From: Cellulomonas timonensis
GTDB lineage: Bacteria; Actinomycetota; Actinomycetes; Actinomycetales; Cellulomonadaceae
Length of the DNA stretch: 64,000 nt
Assembly: GCF_900046455.1 (NCBI RefSeq)
Contig: NZ_FCOT01000011.1
Location: forward strand, 434,001-498,000
Direction: 5' to 3'
Below the pieces are notes generated by a model, which did not search any database, had not been told where the DNA came from, and saw only the letters and a list, made by a program, of their open reading frames with translations. Of the stretch, positions 1 through 8,453 are shown piece after piece (the first letter of the stretch is position 1; each line of letters begins with the position of its first letter). Both the position numbers and the translations under genes were made by a program.

Positions 1-977
1 TGCTCCTGGCAGCGGCCGCACTCGGTGCAGCTCGCGAAGTCGAGCAGGCCCTTCCAGGTGAAGTCCTCGATGGCGCCCACCCCCAGGCGGGCGTCGTCGG
101 GCAGATCCTCGATGGCGCCCAGGTCCAGCGGCGCGCCGCCCACCTGGATGGGCTGCAACGGGCCGAGTGAGGGGGCGCCGTCGGGGTGGCGGCGCGCGTA
201 GATGTTCACGACGGCGAGGAACCGGTGCCAGGCGACGCCCATGGTGGGCTGGAGGCCGACGACGACGAACCAGGCCATCGACATGAGGATCTTCGCCGTC
301 GCGGTGACGATCACTGCCGTCTCGAGCGTCGCCGTGGGCAGGTCCGCCAGGGCGGCGCCGTACCAGGAGGTGAGCGGGAAGTGCCACGCGCCGGCCAGGT
401 GGGCGGTGGCAGCGTCCTGGGCGAGCAGGGCGTACTCGAGGCCGCGCAGCGTCAGCACGGCCAGCACCACCACCAGCACTGTGGCCTCGACGAAGTACGC
501 CTGCGCCTCGTTCGACCCGAAGAACCGTGAGCGGCGCTGCTCGTCCTCGGGCGCGGAGGCGCGGGGCTGGCGGCGCAGGCGGATGCCGATGAGCGCGAGG
601 ATGCCGAGCAGCGACGCCCAGGCGATGCCCTCGGTGAGCCATTCCCACGGCGGCAGGTGCCCGATCAGGGGGAGGGCGTAGCGCTGGTCGACCACCTGCG
701 CGTAGCCAGTCACGAGTGTGAAGAACAGCACAGGGAACGAGACCATCACCGCCCAGTGCGCGGCGCGCACCACCGGGCGGCCTTGGAACCGGTCGTGGCT
801 GAGGGCCTCGTCGAGGACGATGCGCAGCCGAGGGCCCACCGGGCGCCAGCGCTCGGGGGCCGGTCCGCCGATCCGCACGGTGCGGATAATGGCGATCAGG
901 CCCCGCGCGAACACGGCCGTGCCCAGCACGGACGCGAGGACCACGAGGACGAGGCAGGCGGTCTCCAGGGTGGTCAC
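1..977 (-). CDS. (Fe-S)-binding membrane reductase, 3' part cut off by window start
   Basis: The gene runs off the left edge, so only about the first 325 residues are present. I translated it from the complement. It begins GTG at 977; the GTG eight bases upstream meets a stop at once. The N-terminal half has several hydrophobic segments alternating with basic loops, as in NarI-like cytochrome/heterodisulfide-reductase-related membrane domains. The last residues visible are a C-T-E-C-G-R-C cluster, a typical CxxCxxC iron-sulfur ligand motif. This order (membrane domain then ferredoxin-like Fe-S domain) fits the actinobacterial iron-sulfur-binding reductase family. Electron-transfer role is inferred; the partner is unknown. 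Confidence 0.75.
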   Translation of the reverse strand, partial: MTTLETACLVLVVLASVLGTAVFARGLIAIIRTVRIGGPAPERWRPVGPRLRIVLDEALSHDRFQGRPVVRAAHWAVMVSFPVLFFTLVTGYAQVVDQRYALPLIGHLPPWEWLTEGIAWASLLGILALIGIRLRRQPRASAPEDEQRRSRFFGSNEAQAYFVEATVLVVVLAVLTLRGLEYALLAQDAATAHLAGAWHFPLTSWYGAALADLPTATLETAVIVTATAKILMSMAWFVVVGLQPTMGVAWHRFLAVVNIYARRHPDGAPSLGPLQPIQVGGAPLDLGAIEDLPDDARLGVGAIEDFTWKGLLDFASCTECGRCQE

Positions 978-1255
978 ACGGTCACGCTAGCGGGTCGGGC
1001 TGGAGCCGCGGGACTGACGCCCGACAGTGCCCGCGGCGTCGCCGTCAGCGCGCGTTCGGGCCGGTCGGGCGGCTGATCACGAGACCGGGGCACCCATCCT
1101 CGGTTGGTAGGCTCCACATCAATCCAGTCACGCACCGTGGTCGGCGCAATGTCGTTGCGCGTGCTTGTTGCCTGCACCAACCACAAGTCCAGACGCTTGC
1201 CGTGCCCTCTCGAGGGCGCTGACCGACGACCCGCCCACTACAGGACGGAGCGGAC
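978..1255. other. Intergenic region between divergent Fe-S reductase and mrp operon
   Basis: This 278-base gap separates divergently read genes, so it should hold both promoters. I see no convincing -35/-10 pair, operator palindrome, riboswitch or conserved small gene. Open frames here are shadows or run into the neighbours. Confidence 0.4.
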
Positions 1256-4200
1256 GTGCTGACACTGCTCGCCGTGCACCTCATCGCAGCCCTTGCTGCG
1301 CCTGCGCTGGTGCGGGCACTCGGGCGCAAGGCATTCTGGGTGCTGGCGCTGGCCCCCGCATCCGTCGCCGTGTGGGCGCTGACGCTCACCGATCAGGTGA
1401 TGTCCGGTCACGGACCGGTCGAGGTCGTGCAGTGGATACCCGGCCTGGGCCTGGAGCTCGCGTTCCGGCTCGACACCCTCTCGTGGCTCATGTCGCTGCT
1501 CGTGGGCGGCATCGGCGCGCTGGTGCTCATCTACTGCTCCGCGTACTTCTCCGCCAGCGCCCGTGGGCTCGGCCGGTTCGCCGCCGTGCTGGTCGCGTTC
1601 GCCGGGGCGATGTACGGCCTGGTCACGGCAGACGACATGCTGCTGCTGTACGTGTTCTGGGAGCTCACGACAGTGCTGTCGTACCTGCTCATCGGGCACT
1701 ACAACGAGCGCAAGGCCAGCCGTCGCGCGGCGATGCAGGCCATCGTCATCACCACCGCCGGCGGCTTGGCGATGCTGATCGGCATCATCCTGCTGGGCTC
1801 GGCGGCGGGCACGTACCGGATCTCCGCGATCATCGCCGACCCCCCGCTCGGCGGCGCCGCGGTGACCGTCGCGGTCGCGTGCCTGCTCGTGGGCGCCGTG
1901 AGCAAGTCCGCGCTGATCCCCTTCCACTTCTGGCTGCCGGCGGCGATGGCCGCGCCCACCCCTGTCAGCGCCTACCTGCACGCCGCCGCGATGGTCAAAG
2001 CGGGCGTCTACCTGGTCGCCCGGTTCGCGCCCGCCTACGCCGAGCTCACCGTGTGGCAGGTCATGGTCGTGGTGCTGGGCTGCGGCACACTGCTGCTCGG
2101 CGGGTACCGGGCGCTGCGGCAGCACGACCTGAAGCTCATCCTGGCGTTCGGCACGGTCAGCCAGCTCGGCCTGATCATCCTGCTGGTGGGGATGGGCACC
2201 CGCGCCACGGCCCTGGCCGGGCTCGCGATGCTCGGCGCGCACGCGATGTTCAAGGCAGCGCTGTTCCTGGTGGTGGGCGTCGTCGACGCCGCGACCGGCA
2301 CACGTGACCTGAGGCGCCTGTCGGGGGTCGGCCGGGCGCTGCCCATCACCGCCACCGCCGCGGGGCTCGCCACCGCGTCGATGATCGGGCTGCCGCCGTT
2401 CGCTGGGTACGTGGCCAAGGAGGCGGCGCTCGAGTCGCTCGCGCACCTGGACCGGGGCTGGGTGGGCACCGTGGTGCTCGCCGCCGTGGCCGTCGGCTCC
2501 GTGCTCACCGTCGCGTACGGCCTGCGCCTGTGGTGGGGCGCGTTCGCCACCAAGCCCGTGATCCACGCGCAGCCCACCGACGCCTCCGCCGGGGCCACCG
2601 TCGCCGAGCTGGAGCAGCCGGCGCGTCCGGCCGCGATCACCAAGCCCGCGCCGCTGCTGGTCATGCCGGCGCTCGTGCTCGCGGTGCTCGGGCTCGCCGT
2701 CGCGCTGCTGCCGACCTTCGGCGAGGACCTGCTGCAGCCCTACGCCGACACGTACCCCGTCGGGGACGTCGGCCACCTCACTCTCTGGGCGGGGTTCACC
2801 CCGACACTGCTGCTCACCGTGCTGGTGGTGGGCGCCGGCCTGCTGCTGTTCGTGGCCCGCCGGCCCGTGGAGCGGCTGCAGGCGGCGATGCCCACCGGGC
2901 CCGAGGCCGACCGCGCCTACCGGCGCTTCATGCGCAAGCTCGACGAGGTCGCGGCGGACGTCACGGCGCTCACGCAGCGTGGCTCGCTGCCGCTGTACCT
3001 CGGCGGGATCCTCGTGGTCTTCGTGGTCTCCGTCGGCGGCGCGCTGCTGACGTTCACCGCGCTCCCCGACGACCTCAAGGCGTGGGACACCCCCGCACAA
3101 GCGGCCCTGGGCCTGCTGGTCATCGTCTCCGCGATCCTCACCGCCCGGGCCCGCCGCCGGCTCAAGGCCGTGATCCTCATGGGCGTGGGCGGCTACGGCG
3201 TCGCCGGCCTGTTCCTGCTGCACGGCGCGCCGGACCTCGCGCTCACCCAGGTCCTCACCGAGACGATCACGCTGGTCGTGTTCGTCCTGGTGCTGCGCCG
3301 CCTGCCCCCCTACTTCTCCAACCGGCCGCTCGCCGCGTCGCGCTGGCTGCGGCTCGGCGTGGGGCTGGTCGTGGGGCTCACCGTCGCCGGGCTGGCCCTC
3401 GTGGTGCCCGGCGCCCGCATCCACACGCCCGTCTCCGCCGACTTCGCGGCCGAGGCCGTCGAGTTCGGCGGCGGCAAGAACATCGTCAACGTCACGCTCG
3501 TCGACATCCGCGCCTGGGACACCATGGGCGAGATCTCTGTGCTGCTCGTGGCCGCCACCGGTGTCGCGTCGCTGGTCTTCCTGCGGCGCCGCGGCGGCGC
3601 GATCTTCCGCACCGACGAGGCGGCCGAGGCGCAGCCGGTGTGGGGCGGGGGCGGCGGCGACCCGATGGCGGCGCTGCGCCGGCCCGCGGGCGCCACCGAG
3701 CCCGTGCCCGTCGGCAAGGTGACGATCAGCTCCCGGTCACGCGAGTGGCTGCGCGCGGGGAGCACCCTGGCGCCGCAGCGCCGCTCGGTGATCTTCGAGG
3801 TCACCGTCCGGCTGCTGTTCCACACGATGGTCATCTACTCGCTGTTCCTGCTGTTCTCGGGGCACAACTCCCCGGGCGGCGGGTTCGCCGCGGGCCTCAT
3901 CAGCGGCATCGCCCTGGTGACGCGGTACCTGGCGGGCGGCCGCTACGAGCTGGGCGAGGCGGCGCCGGTGCAGCCGGGCCTCCTGCTCGGCAGCGGGCTG
4001 TTCCTGTCCGCCGGCGTGGGCATCTTCGCGCTGTTCGCGGGCGGCTCGGTGCTGCAGTCCTGGATGATCGACTTCCACCTGCCCGTGCTCGGCGACGTGC
4101 ACCTGGTGACCTCCCTCTTCTTCGACCTGGGCGTGTACCTGGTGGTGATCGGGCTGGTGCTCGACATCCTGCGCAGCCTCGGGGCGGAGATCGACCAGCA

Positions 4201-4294
4201 GGCCGAGCAGGGCGACGGCCCCGACGCGTACGACGACATGCCCGTCCTGCGGCCGCAGGGTCCCGGCCCCGCCGAGACGGGAGGCGCCCGATGA
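1256..4294 (+). CDS. mrpA: Na+/H+ antiporter subunit A, MrpA-MrpB fusion
   Basis: Large subunit of the Mrp multisubunit monovalent cation/proton antiporter in the cytoplasmic membrane. The 1012-residue protein starts at GTG 1256. Residues about 60-400 form the NADH-dehydrogenase-5-like proton channel: the FWELT glutamate near residue 137 and the lysines in AVSKSALIP (about 217) and AMVKAG are the conserved ionisable residues. After more membrane spans, the last 170 residues contain the MnhB/MrpB domain with the SGHNSPGGGF motif, so subunit B is fused here, as is common in actinobacteria. It is first in a six-gene operon and overlaps mrpC by four bases. Confidence 0.95.
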   Translation: MLTLLAVHLIAALAAPALVRALGRKAFWVLALAPASVAVWALTLTDQVMSGHGPVEVVQWIPGLGLELAFRLDTLSWLMSLLVGGIGALVLIYCSAYFSASARGLGRFAAVLVAFAGAMYGLVTADDMLLLYVFWELTTVLSYLLIGHYNERKASRRAAMQAIVITTAGGLAMLIGIILLGSAAGTYRISAIIADPPLGGAAVTVAVACLLVGAVSKSALIPFHFWLPAAMAAPTPVSAYLHAAAMVKAGVYLVARFAPAYAELTVWQVMVVVLGCGTLLLGGYRALRQHDLKLILAFGTVSQLGLIILLVGMGTRATALAGLAMLGAHAMFKAALFLVVGVVDAATGTRDLRRLSGVGRALPITATAAGLATASMIGLPPFAGYVAKEAALESLAHLDRGWVGTVVLAAVAVGSVLTVAYGLRLWWGAFATKPVIHAQPTDASAGATVAELEQPARPAAITKPAPLLVMPALVLAVLGLAVALLPTFGEDLLQPYADTYPVGDVGHLTLWAGFTPTLLLTVLVVGAGLLLFVARRPVERLQAAMPTGPEADRAYRRFMRKLDEVAADVTALTQRGSLPLYLGGILVVFVVSVGGALLTFTALPDDLKAWDTPAQAALGLLVIVSAILTARARRRLKAVILMGVGGYGVAGLFLLHGAPDLALTQVLTETITLVVFVLVLRRLPPYFSNRPLAASRWLRLGVGLVVGLTVAGLALVVPGARIHTPVSADFAAEAVEFGGGKNIVNVTLVDIRAWDTMGEISVLLVAATGVASLVFLRRRGGAIFRTDEAAEAQPVWGGGGGDPMAALRRPAGATEPVPVGKVTISSRSREWLRAGSTLAPQRRSVIFEVTVRLLFHTMVIYSLFLLFSGHNSPGGGFAAGLISGIALVTRYLAGGRYELGEAAPVQPGLLLGSGLFLSAGVGIFALFAGGSVLQSWMIDFHLPVLGDVHLVTSLFFDLGVYLVVIGLVLDILRSLGAEIDQQAEQGDGPDAYDDMPVLRPQGPGPAETGGAR

Positions 4295-4848
4295 TCGACA
4301 TGAGCCCCAACATCGTGCTGGTCGTGGTGATCGGCGTGCTGTTCACCGTCGGCGTCTACCTGCTGCTCGAGCGCAGCCTCTCCCGTGTGCTCATCGGCGT
4401 GATCCTCATCGGCAACGGCGCGAACCTGCTGTTCCTCATCGCGGGCGGCGCCGCCGGGGCCCCGCCGATCGTGGGGGACGCGCCCGTCTCCGAGATGAGC
4501 GACCCGCTGCCGCAGGCCATGGTGCTGACCGCCATCGTCATCACGCTGGGCATGACGGCGTTCCTGCTGGCCATGGCCTACCGCTCCTGGCAGCTCCACC
4601 GCCACGACGAGGTGCAGGACGACGTCGAGGACCGCCGTATCGCCCGGCTCGCGGCCATCGACGAGCACGCCTTCACCGACCGCGACACCGAGGACGCCGG
4701 CGAGACGCTGGACGACGAGGCCGCGGAGACCCGAGACGAGACGGACGAGGTGCTCCGGGGCGCGGAGCCCGCCCCGTCGCCCGGAGGCCCAGGGCCGGAC
4801 GACGCCAGTGGCGACGCCGGACCAGCCGACCCTGAGGAGCGCCCGTGA
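4291..4848 (+). CDS. mrpC: Na+/H+ antiporter subunit C
   Basis: MrpC is a small NuoK-like membrane subunit of the Mrp antiporter. Of its 185 residues the first about 105 contain three hydrophobic helices with the conserved GNGANLLFL and DPLPQAMVLTAIVI motifs. The remaining 80 residues are an acidic Asp/Glu-rich cytoplasmic tail, longer than in most family members (about 110-120 residues), whose role is unknown. The ATG at 4291 overlaps the mrpA stop as ATGA, so translation is probably coupled. Confidence 0.93.
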   Translation: MIDMSPNIVLVVVIGVLFTVGVYLLLERSLSRVLIGVILIGNGANLLFLIAGGAAGAPPIVGDAPVSEMSDPLPQAMVLTAIVITLGMTAFLLAMAYRSWQLHRHDEVQDDVEDRRIARLAAIDEHAFTDRDTEDAGETLDDEAAETRDETDEVLRGAEPAPSPGGPGPDDASGDAGPADPEERP

Positions 4849-6434
4849 TGAACGACCCGACGTGGCTGGTGCCACTGCCTGTCGTGGTGCCGCTGTTCGG
4901 CGCCGGGCTGGCGCTGGCGCTGTACCGCAAGCCACGCGCACAACGCCTGATCAGCGTGATCGCGCTGACGATGGTGCTGATCGCCTCCGCGACGCTGCTG
5001 GTGCTCGCCGACGGCGGGCCGCTCGTGGTCGACGTGGGCGGCTGGGCGGCGCCGGTGGGGATCGACCTGGTGGCCGACAGGCTCTCCGCGCTGATGCTCA
5101 CCATCTCCAGCGCCGTGACCTTGGCGGTGCTGCTGTACTCGCTCGCCGAGGGCGAGGCGGATGGCGACGAGGCCGCGCCGGTCTCGATCTACCACCCGAC
5201 GTACCTGGTGCTGACGGCGGGCGTCGCGAACGCGTTCCTCTCGGGCGACCTGTTCAACATCTACGTCGGCTTCGAGATCCTGCTGGCCGCCTCCTACGTG
5301 CTGCTGACGCTCGGCGGCACCGGGGAGCGGATCCGCGCGGGCAGCATCTACGTCGTCGTCGCGCTGCTGTCCTCGGTGCTGTTCCTCATCGCCATCGCGA
5401 TGATCTACGCCGCGACGGGCACCGTGAACCTCGCCCAGCTCGCCGTGCGGCTGCCGGAGATCGACCCGGGTGTGCGGCTGGTGCTGCAGATCATGCTGCT
5501 GGTGGCCTTCGGCATCAAGGCGGCCATCTTCCCGCTATCGGCCTGGCTACCGGACTCCTACCCGACGGCCCCCGCCCCGGTCACCGCGGTGTTCGCGGGC
5601 TTGCTGACCAAGGTCGGCGTCTACGCGATCATCCGCACGCAGACCCTGCTCTTCCCTGACGGGAGGGCCGACGACGTGCTGATGTGGGCGGCGCTGGCGA
5701 CGATGCTGATCGGCATCCTCGGCGCCGTGGCCCAGGACGACATCAAACGTCTGCTGTCGTTCACGCTGGTCAGCCACATCGGCTACATGATCTTCGGCAT
5801 CGCCCTGTCCACCACGATGGGCTGGACCGCGTCGATCTACTACGTGGCGCACCACATCACCGTGCAGACGGCGCTGTTCCTGGTGGTGGGGCTGATCGAG
5901 CGGCGGGGCGGGTCCACCAGCCTCGACCGGCTCGGCGGCCTCGCCAAGATGGCGCCGGTGCTGGCGATCCTGTTCTTCATCCCGGCGATGAACCTGTCGG
6001 GCATCCCGCCGCTGTCCGGGTTCCTCGGCAAGGTGGGCCTGCTGCAGGCCGGTGTCGCGGTCGGCACCCCCCTCGCGTACACACTCGTGGTCGGCGGCGT
6101 CGTGACCTCGCTGCTGACGCTGTACGCCCTGGTCAAGGCGTGGAACAAGGCGTTCTGGCAGACGCCGCCCGCCGAGCTGCCCGACACGCGCCTGCCCGGC
6201 GGGATGATCGGCCCCACGGCGGCGCTCGTCGGATTGGGCCTGGCCCTGACGATCGCGGGCGGGCCGCTGTACGCCTACACCGAGCGGGCCGCCATCGCGC
6301 TGCAGGAGCGCTCGCCGTACATCGACGCGGTGCTGCCCGACGGCGAGCGCGGCGCCGGGGAGTCGGCTGACGCCGTCTCCGACCAGACGCCCGAGGACCT
6401 TGAGCCGACCGAGCAAGCGGAGGTGCGCCCGTGA
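4848..6434 (+). CDS. mrpD: Na+/H+ antiporter subunit D
   Basis: MrpD is the second channel-like subunit, related to NuoM/NuoN. It is about 528 residues with about 14 hydrophobic segments. DLFNIYVGFEIL (Glu near residue 142) and GIKAAIFPLSAWLPDSYP with a following lysine in LLTKVG are the proton-path motifs of the family. ATG 4848 lies eight bases after GGAG and overlaps the mrpC stop by one base; the GTG at 4845, directly before it, would give the four-base overlap seen elsewhere in the operon and is an equally possible start. The C-terminal 50 residues are acidic and not conserved. Confidence 0.94.
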   Translation: MNDPTWLVPLPVVVPLFGAGLALALYRKPRAQRLISVIALTMVLIASATLLVLADGGPLVVDVGGWAAPVGIDLVADRLSALMLTISSAVTLAVLLYSLAEGEADGDEAAPVSIYHPTYLVLTAGVANAFLSGDLFNIYVGFEILLAASYVLLTLGGTGERIRAGSIYVVVALLSSVLFLIAIAMIYAATGTVNLAQLAVRLPEIDPGVRLVLQIMLLVAFGIKAAIFPLSAWLPDSYPTAPAPVTAVFAGLLTKVGVYAIIRTQTLLFPDGRADDVLMWAALATMLIGILGAVAQDDIKRLLSFTLVSHIGYMIFGIALSTTMGWTASIYYVAHHITVQTALFLVVGLIERRGGSTSLDRLGGLAKMAPVLAILFFIPAMNLSGIPPLSGFLGKVGLLQAGVAVGTPLAYTLVVGGVVTSLLTLYALVKAWNKAFWQTPPAELPDTRLPGGMIGPTAALVGLGLALTIAGGPLYAYTERAAIALQERSPYIDAVLPDGERGAGESADAVSDQTPEDLEPTEQAEVRP

Positions 6435-7018
6435 GCCCGTCGCGCCGCAGGTCGCTCATCCGCCAGTGGCCCACCGTCGTGTGGCTGGCCTTCGTGTGGG
6501 TGCTGCTCTGGGGCAGGCCGACGGTGGCCAACGCGCTGGTCGGCCTGGTGTTGGGCGCGCTCGTGACCGCGACACTGCGGATGACGCCGATCGCCTTCCA
6601 CGGCAAGGTGCGCCCCTTGGGCCTGCTGCACCTCATCGCGCGCTTCGCGATCGACCTGGTGCGGGCCTCGTTCGAGGTGAGCGTCGTCGCCCTGCGGCCA
6701 CGCCACGTGCCGCACGGCGCGGTGATCGGCGTGCAGCTCCGCAGCCACTCCGACCTCTACCTCACGCTGACCTCCGAGCTGTGCTCGCTGGTGCCGGGCT
6801 CGCTGGTGGTCGAGGCGCACCGCCTCACCGGCAAGCTGTACCTGCACGTGCTGGACGTCGAGCAGTCCGGTGGTGTCGAGGCGGCACGCCAGACGGTGCT
6901 GGACCAGGAGGAGCGGGTGCTGCGGGCGCTCGCGTCCGATGACGAGCTGCGTCAGGCCGGGCTGCCGCTGCGGCCCTCCCGCCGTCGGGGCCGACGTGTG
7001 GAAGGGGTGAGCGCATGA
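6431..7018 (+). CDS. mrpE: Na+/H+ antiporter subunit E
   Basis: MrpE is a small membrane subunit needed for assembly of the Mrp complex. The 195-residue product starts at GTG 6431 within a GTGA overlap with mrpD. Two or three hydrophobic helices occupy residues 10-75, and the family segment following them (DLVRASFEVSVVALRP, then the soluble part with TLTSELCSLVPGSLVVE) is intact. The basic C terminus (RRRGRR) is likely cytoplasmic. Confidence 0.92.
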   Translation: MSPSRRRSLIRQWPTVVWLAFVWVLLWGRPTVANALVGLVLGALVTATLRMTPIAFHGKVRPLGLLHLIARFAIDLVRASFEVSVVALRPRHVPHGAVIGVQLRSHSDLYLTLTSELCSLVPGSLVVEAHRLTGKLYLHVLDVEQSGGVEAARQTVLDQEERVLRALASDDELRQAGLPLRPSRRRGRRVEGVSA

Positions 7019-7410
7019 GCGGCTGGGTCGTGATCCTGTGCGGAGCGCTGCTGGCGGTCGGCTGCCTGCTCGCCGTCGTCCGCATCGAGAAGGGTCCGTC
7101 GATGCTCGACCGGACCATCGCGCTCGACATCGTCGTGGCGACCATGATCTCCGCGGGGGCGCTGTACGCCGCCGTGCAGAAGCGCGCCGACATCGTGCCG
7201 ATCCTGGTGGCGCTCGCGCTTGTCGGGTTCGTCGCGTCGGTGACCATCGCGCGGTTCGCCGCTGTGGAGCCGGAGGGCGAGGGGCGGGTGCGCACCCGCG
7301 AGGAGATCGCCGCCGAGGAGGCCGAAAGGCTGCGCCGTGAGAGCGCCGCCGGGCCGAGCAGCGACCCGGAGGACCAGGACGGCGCCGATCGGCAGGGCGG
7401 GGCCCGATGA
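7015..7410 (+). CDS. mrpF: Na+/H+ antiporter subunit F
   Basis: MrpF is a three-helix membrane subunit of the antiporter. Helices lie near residues 4-24, 38-58 and 62-82, with the family motif RIEKGPSMLDRTIALDI between the first two. A charged tail of about 45 residues (EEIAAEEAERLRRE and onward) extends beyond the usual family length of about 90. ATG 7015 overlaps the mrpE stop by four bases. Confidence 0.92.
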   Translation: MSGWVVILCGALLAVGCLLAVVRIEKGPSMLDRTIALDIVVATMISAGALYAAVQKRADIVPILVALALVGFVASVTIARFAAVEPEGEGRVRTREEIAAEEAERLRRESAAGPSSDPEDQDGADRQGGAR

Positions 7411-7862
7411 GCATCGAGTGGACGACAGTGGCGGACGTGATCGCGTCGGTGTGCATGATCGGCGGGGCGTTCCTGGCCTTCGCCGCGGGTGTGGGGGTGC
7501 TGCGCTTCCCCGACCTGCTGTCGCGGATGCACGCCGGCACCAAGCCCCAGGTGCTGGGGCTGGTGCTGGTGATGATCGGCCTGGGGCTGCGCATCGGGCC
7601 CGGCCCGGAGGCGGGCGCCCTCGTCCTCGTGGTGCTGTTCCAGCTCATCACCGCGCCGGTGGCCGCGCACATGGTCGGCCGGGCGGGCTACCGCACGGGC
7701 AAGGTGCGCAAGGACCTGCTGGTGGTGGACGAGCTCACGATCGACCAGGCGCGGGCGGACAGCGCCGAGCCGCAGAACGTGGCCCCGCCGGTGCCGGACA
7801 ACGAGCAGCGGCCGGAGCCGGGCGCGCGTCCCGGCCCCGGCGAGAAGCCCGACTTCGACTGA
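7407..7862 (+). CDS. mrpG: Na+/H+ antiporter subunit G
   Basis: MrpG closes the operon. The first 105 residues contain three hydrophobic helices and the diagnostic RFPDLLSRMHAGTKPQVLGL segment of the PhaG/MnhG family. A hydrophilic C-terminal tail of about 45 residues follows. ATG 7407 overlaps the mrpF stop as ATGA. The last codons run into a (GACT)n tract that supplies the stop. Confidence 0.92.
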   Translation: MSIEWTTVADVIASVCMIGGAFLAFAAGVGVLRFPDLLSRMHAGTKPQVLGLVLVMIGLGLRIGPGPEAGALVLVVLFQLITAPVAAHMVGRAGYRTGKVRKDLLVVDELTIDQARADSAEPQNVAPPVPDNEQRPEPGARPGPGEKPDFD

Positions 7863-7880
7863 CTGACTGACTGACTGACC
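7857..7880 (+). repeat. Tandem GACT repeat with stop codons in all three frames
   Basis: Five GACT units followed by GACC start inside the last codons of mrpG. Because the unit is four bases, TGA recurs at 7860, 7864, 7868, 7872 and 7876 and closes all three forward frames. It may be a replication-slippage tract; a functional role as a translational backstop is only a guess. Confidence 0.8.
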
Positions 7881-7896
7881 GCCGGGCGCGGTGCGC

Positions 7897-8178
7897 TCAG
7901 CTCGCGGTGAGCCGGTTGCGGTTCACCCGCGAGGCGAAGGTCTTCGTGCCGCGCGTGGCGAGCACCCGGGACACTGCCACCACGGCGCCCGTGGCTGCCG
8001 CGGCTGCCACCAGCTCGCCCAGTCCCGAGTCGCCCTCGTCGTCCGGGGTCGGCGGTTGGTGGCCGCTGGCCGCCTTCCACGCCGCGTTGATCGCCTTGTG
8101 CGCGATCCACGCTGCCGCGAGCGCGACGACCGTGCCGGCGATCTTGGCGAGCATCGACTCCTGCTGCTCGTCGTTCAC
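7897..8178 (-). CDS. DUF4235 family membrane protein
   Basis: A 93-residue protein of unknown function, common in actinobacteria as DUF4235. A hydrophobic stretch near residues 9-30 (LAKIAGTVVALAAAWIAHKAI) followed by NAAWKAASG is typical of the family, and a second hydrophobic segment lies at about residues 50-70. GTG 8178 (V-N-D-E-Q-Q) is chosen because a GGAGG lies about six bases upstream; a longer frame to 8265 would overlap the thiamine promoter. It faces the thiamine operon divergently. Confidence 0.75.
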   Translation of the reverse strand: MNDEQQESMLAKIAGTVVALAAAWIAHKAINAAWKAASGHQPPTPDDEGDSGLGELVAAAAATGAVVAVSRVLATRGTKTFASRVNRNRLTAS

Positions 8179-8215
8179 TAGGGCCTCCTGGGGTGGTGCT
8201 GGGCGTGGATGCTGC

Positions 8216-8238
8216 ACACCGTACGCGCGGTGTAAGGT
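8216..8238 (+). promoter_or_regulatory. Candidate promoter region of thiamine operon with short inverted repeat
   Basis: A short dyad ACACCG-N6-CGGTGT (8216-8233) is followed directly by TGTAAGGT, a plausible -10 element, about 50 bases before the TPP aptamer. No clear -35 is seen. Because the DUF4235 gene diverges from here, the dyad could serve either side. Confidence 0.3.
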
Positions 8239-8283
8239 CGCCGCTGAACGACAGGGGAGCGCCACAGCCCGCCCGGCACCACG

Positions 8284-8365
8284 CCGAGGGGTCCAGGGCG
8301 CTGAGAGTGCGGGCCATCCGCAGACCCTCGAACCTGATCCGGGTCACACCGGCGTAGGGAGTCGG
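8284..8365 (+). promoter_or_regulatory. TPP (THI-element) riboswitch
   Basis: The hallmark pieces of the thiamine pyrophosphate aptamer occur in order. GAGGGG and GCTGAGAGT form the pyrimidine-sensing side, ACCCTCGAACCTGATCCGGG carries the ACCTGATC core, and ACCGGCGTAGGGA closes it. CCGA at 8284 pairs with TCGG at 8362 for the P1 stem. It ends about 90 bases before thiB, so TPP binding probably blocks expression of the whole importer operon. In high-GC actinobacteria such elements often act on translation; I did not identify the expression platform. Confidence 0.93.
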
Positions 8366-8453
8366 GCTTCTCAGTCCCGTCGTCGTCGGCCACGGCGAAC
8401 GCCGCGGGGCCGGTGGCGTCGGTGACCCCCTCCTGCATATGGGAGGACTCGCA

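Noticed and set aside
1238-3424. 728-residue minus-strand frame
   Set aside because: Antisense shadow of mrpA, rich in Gly, Asp, His and Arg without domains.
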